DNA of 64,000 bases from Picochlorum sp. 'celeri'. Its lineage: Eukaryota; Chlorophyta; Trebouxiophyceae. A program made the position numbers and the translations under genes. The DNA lies in assembly GCA_010909725.1 (NCBI GenBank), contig JAACMV010000017.1:930001-994000 (forward strand), read 5' to 3'. A model generated the notes under the pieces. That model searched no databases, was not told the DNA's origin, and worked only from the letters and a program-made list of their open reading frames with translations. Below, in pieces: positions 61,554 through 64,000 of the stretch; within the stretch, counting starts at the first letter, position 1; every line of letters starts with the position of its first letter.

Positions 61554-63242
61554 ATGGAGGATGAGTACTATGATCCACTGGTGAATGCGAGTCAATTGGC
61601 TCAAGAAGCATTCCAAGCCAACCCCGTGCAAGGTGAACGTTTGACCAATTTCTCGGAATTCAACGCCTCTCGGAGGGATGGGGATCGATCAGGGCCTTTA
61701 TCAGGAGTTCAGTTGCATGGTAAAATTATAAATGATCCTATTCATGGCACTTTCCGCCTGGATGCCCAATGCAAGGTTATATTTGATACCAGGCAGTTTC
61801 AGAGGCTTCGTCGCTTGAAGCAGCTTGGAATGACATACTATGTCTTTCCGGGTGCGTCTCACAATCGATTCGAGCATAGTTTGGGGGTGGCCCACTTGGC
61901 ACAGAAGTTTGCCATGCAGTTGTGGTCCTTTCAGGGAGCTGCATTGGATGTGGACAGGTCTGATGTGAGGACAGTCGAAGTAGCAGGCTTGTGTCATGAT
62001 CTAGGACACGGCCCATTCTCACATGTTTTTGAGAGAGAATTTTTGAAGAGGAAAGGTATCCTTGATTGGGATCACGAGGATATGAGTGCAAAGATGTTGG
62101 ATTTTCTGATTGATGAGAACCACATTGATTCCATCTCACCAGATGACGTCTCCCGTGTGAAGGCGTTCATCACGTCAGGGCATGGTGTTGGGGCGCAAGA
62201 GGCATCGAAAGTCACTCTTGGAGGGCCTACAAAGCGCTGGTTAGCGGAGATTGTCGCGAATGGGAGAAACTCGATCGATGTGGATAAGTTTGATTATCTT
62301 GCTCGGGATGCAACATATTGTGGTGTGAATCTATCCTGCAATTTCAATCGATTGATGCAATTTTCAAAAGTCATTGATGACGAGATTTGCTACAAATATA
62401 CTGAATACATGAATCTGTATGAGTTGTTTCATGCCCGAGCCCTGATGCACAGATCAGTCTACACGCACAAGAAGGCCAAAGCAATTGAGTTCATGGTTGT
62501 GGATGCCCTCTTGGAGGCCGACAAAGCATTAAAATTCAGTGAGAAGATCTGGGATGCCTCTGAATTTGTAAGGTTGGACGACAATATATTGGACTATGTG
62601 GAAAATTTTGATTTCTATAGCAGCATCTTTTCTTTGCGAGATGACTCGACAGAAACACATATCCGTGCAGCACAGCGAATAATTGAGAGATTGAGGAGGA
62701 GACAATTGTACAAGTATGTCACGGATGCTCCAATTCCTTTCGAAGTTCTTGAACGAGGGAGGTGGGAGGCCCCCTCTGCACAAGATGTTATCAACTGTTA
62801 CAAGGGCAGTGATGTCAACCTGTCTGCAGAGGATGTGATAATCCAAGAGAACAAGATTAATTATTCGATGAGAGACAGGAACCCATTAGACCATGTTCAC
62901 TTTTACGACTATATTGAATCCAATGAGAAGCGAAAATTACGTCCAGAGCAGATATCGTCCATGGTGGTGCAGAATTTTGAAGAAAAGAGATTGCGGGTTT
63001 ATTCTAGGAATCCGGACTACAAATATGTGAATGCCTTGCATGAAGCATTTGAGGAATGGCTTGGTAAAACATTTGGTACGAAAGCGATCGCTTCTACTCC
63101 GGCAAAAACATTGAGGAAAGAAAGGTACAATAAAATAGCCCGCATGACAGGTATGCGTGGGAGGGAATTGGTTTTTGGCCCTAGCGATGACAAAGAACAT
63201 GGTCCAAGCCAAAATAAATACCGAAAACAGATCAATCATTAA
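61554..63242 (+). CDS. SAMHD1-like HD-domain dNTP triphosphohydrolase
   Basis: Hydrolyses dNTPs to nucleoside and triphosphate, controlling nucleotide pools. The HD metal site is complete: His108 in HNRFEHSLGV, His148-Asp149 in CHDLGHGPFSH, and the later Asp in DKFDYLARDATYCGV. IINDPIHGTFRLD and FQRLRRLKQLGMTYYVFPGA are typical SAMHD1 blocks. The N-terminal SAM domain of the animal protein is absent, as in many plants and protists. 562 residues from ATG at 61554; a TTG six codons earlier is not used. Its stop overlaps the opposing gene's end by 11 bp. Confidence 0.92.
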   Translation: MEDEYYDPLVNASQLAQEAFQANPVQGERLTNFSEFNASRRDGDRSGPLSGVQLHGKIINDPIHGTFRLDAQCKVIFDTRQFQRLRRLKQLGMTYYVFPGASHNRFEHSLGVAHLAQKFAMQLWSFQGAALDVDRSDVRTVEVAGLCHDLGHGPFSHVFEREFLKRKGILDWDHEDMSAKMLDFLIDENHIDSISPDDVSRVKAFITSGHGVGAQEASKVTLGGPTKRWLAEIVANGRNSIDVDKFDYLARDATYCGVNLSCNFNRLMQFSKVIDDEICYKYTEYMNLYELFHARALMHRSVYTHKKAKAIEFMVVDALLEADKALKFSEKIWDASEFVRLDDNILDYVENFDFYSSIFSLRDDSTETHIRAAQRIIERLRRRQLYKYVTDAPIPFEVLERGRWEAPSAQDVINCYKGSDVNLSAEDVIIQENKINYSMRDRNPLDHVHFYDYIESNEKRKLRPEQISSMVVQNFEEKRLRVYSRNPDYKYVNALHEAFEEWLGKTFGTKAIASTPAKTLRKERYNKIARMTGMRGRELVFGPSDDKEHGPSQNKYRKQINH

Positions 63243-64000
63243 AATGAGAGCTCAAGAAGTGATCTAATGTGTGTATCCACTGGGACATGTGAAAGCCACC
63301 TTGACAATACACGACATATGGAGGCCTGATTGGCCCATCTGCACTCATCTCAGCTGTGCTCCCATCTATAAAGGTTCCGTCAGCAAATATGACTTCGTCC
63401 CCGTATCCAGGGGTGACACCCGGCACGGGCTGAACGTAAGACCCGACAGGGCAACATAGCTGCACAGCATTGCAGAAGGCTACCATGGCATCCGGATTCT
63501 TCATTTCTATTGCAGTGATGAATGACCAGACATCTGGGTATCCTGCTTCTGGAATCACCTTATACCCCATTTTACTGAATACTTGAGCTATTAAACGCCC
63601 AGACTTCAGTGCTTCGCCCACTGTTGCTGGAGCCATGTACAATCCTTGGTATAGAAGCCTCAGAGTTTCTCCCGGCACTGATCCAGCATCCATGCCAACA
63701 CCAGGGGCACTCATTCGTGCTATCGATCGCTCCACTAAGTCAGATATACCCGCAACATAACCGCCTCCTGTGGCGATAGTCCCGCCAGGATTCTTGATAA
63801 AAGATCCCATGCACAGGTCTGCGCCAACAGACGGTGGCTCTCTCTCTTCTGTGAATTCCCCGTAGCAATTATCCACAATAACGTACGTATCCGTATTCTG
63901 GCTCTTGACACATTCAACAATTTGTTCAATTTCAGAGATTTTAAGCGTCGGTCGAAGAGCATAGCCGCATGATCTCTGCACCAATGCAACCCGTGTTCTA
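63232..64000 (-). CDS. PLP enzyme, aluminium-resistance / methionine gamma-lyase family, 5' end outside window
   Basis: Matches the bacterial and algal aluminium-resistance (methionine gamma-lyase-like) family of fold-type I PLP enzymes. VDNCYGEFTEEREP holds the Asp that contacts the cofactor ring. GSFIKNPGGTIATGGGYVAG carries the PLP-binding Lys. RMSAPGVGMDAGS, GLYMAPATVGEALK, and QPVPGVTPGYGDEVIFADGTFIDGS are other family blocks. The frame is open to the right edge (about 255 codons visible; the family is about 400). The role is probably in sulfur amino acid metabolism; aluminium resistance is only a historical name. The 3' end overlaps the SAMHD1-like gene by 11 bp. Confidence 0.85.
   Translation of the reverse strand, partial: RTRVALVQRSCGYALRPTLKISEIEQIVECVKSQNTDTYVIVDNCYGEFTEEREPPSVGADLCMGSFIKNPGGTIATGGGYVAGISDLVERSIARMSAPGVGMDAGSVPGETLRLLYQGLYMAPATVGEALKSGRLIAQVFSKMGYKVIPEAGYPDVWSFITAIEMKNPDAMVAFCNAVQLCCPVGSYVQPVPGVTPGYGDEVIFADGTFIDGSTAEMSADGPIRPPYVVYCQGGFHMSQWIHTLDHFLSSHFND

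Overview
The window is nuclear DNA of a small-genome photosynthetic eukaryote, most likely a green alga. Several proteins carry plastid-type transit peptides: a TGD1-type lipid permease, a thylakoid PsbP-like protein, HflX, DUF1995 and DUF1499 proteins, and a starch synthase with the KVGGL signature. Others are plant-type families, such as an F-box protein like At4g00755, a GINT1-like GT64 enzyme and a UPL/HUWE1-type HECT ligase. The species cannot be named from the sequence. Genes are dense (34 in 64 kb). I resolved eight introns of 66-226 bp, mostly near 5' ends, with GT(A/G)NGT-like donors and CAG acceptors.

Layout. 1-9.7 kb: 5'-truncated GH16 glucanase, ankyrin protein, plastid membrane protein 2 bp downstream of it, DUF1995, TGD1, HflX, a SirB1-like protein, and ubiquitin fused to a second ubiquitin-like domain. 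9.7-23.3 kb: GINT1-like GT64, STK19, DNA polymerase eta, cyclin, a 1.6 kb gene-poor stretch, F-box protein, TCF25/Rqc1, DUF1499. 23.3-33.1 kb: an FKBP-TPR isomerase, a SEN1/UPF1-like helicase and the 3' part of a HUWE1/UPL-type HECT ligase. All three are broken by many one-base indels although their domains are conserved. The first 6.3 kb of the HECT gene (33.1-39.9 kb) is clean, so this looks like a local consensus-quality problem. 40-53 kb: short ribophorin II/Swp1, starch synthase, SLX1 with two C-terminal SUMO-interacting motifs, a secreted protein of unknown family, two tandem GT71 glycosyltransferases (the first without its DxD) and malic enzyme. 53-64 kb: PsbP-like protein, Tudor-like chromatin protein, HAD nucleotidase, universal stress protein, mL43, a Met-rich secreted repeat protein, GT10 fucosyltransferase, SAMHD1-like dNTPase and a 5'-truncated PLP enzyme of the aluminium-resistance/methionine gamma-lyase family.

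Genes mostly alternate in direction. Convergent pairs are 4-105 bp apart and one overlaps by 11 bp. In five genes the TAA stop lies inside an AATAAA hexamer. Functional groups: plastid proteins; secretory-pathway glycosylation (GT64, two GT71, GT10, OST subunit); DNA damage and nucleotide pools (STK19, POLH, SLX1, SAMHD1, HAD nucleotidase, helicase); ubiquitin and protein quality control (ubiquitin fusion, F-box, TCF25, HECT). Points most worth follow-up are the ubiquitin-UBL fusion, the DxD-less glycosyltransferases, palindrome clusters upstream of two secreted-protein genes, a 20-bp-periodic CGATTCAA array, and the ankyrin/plastid gene pair.
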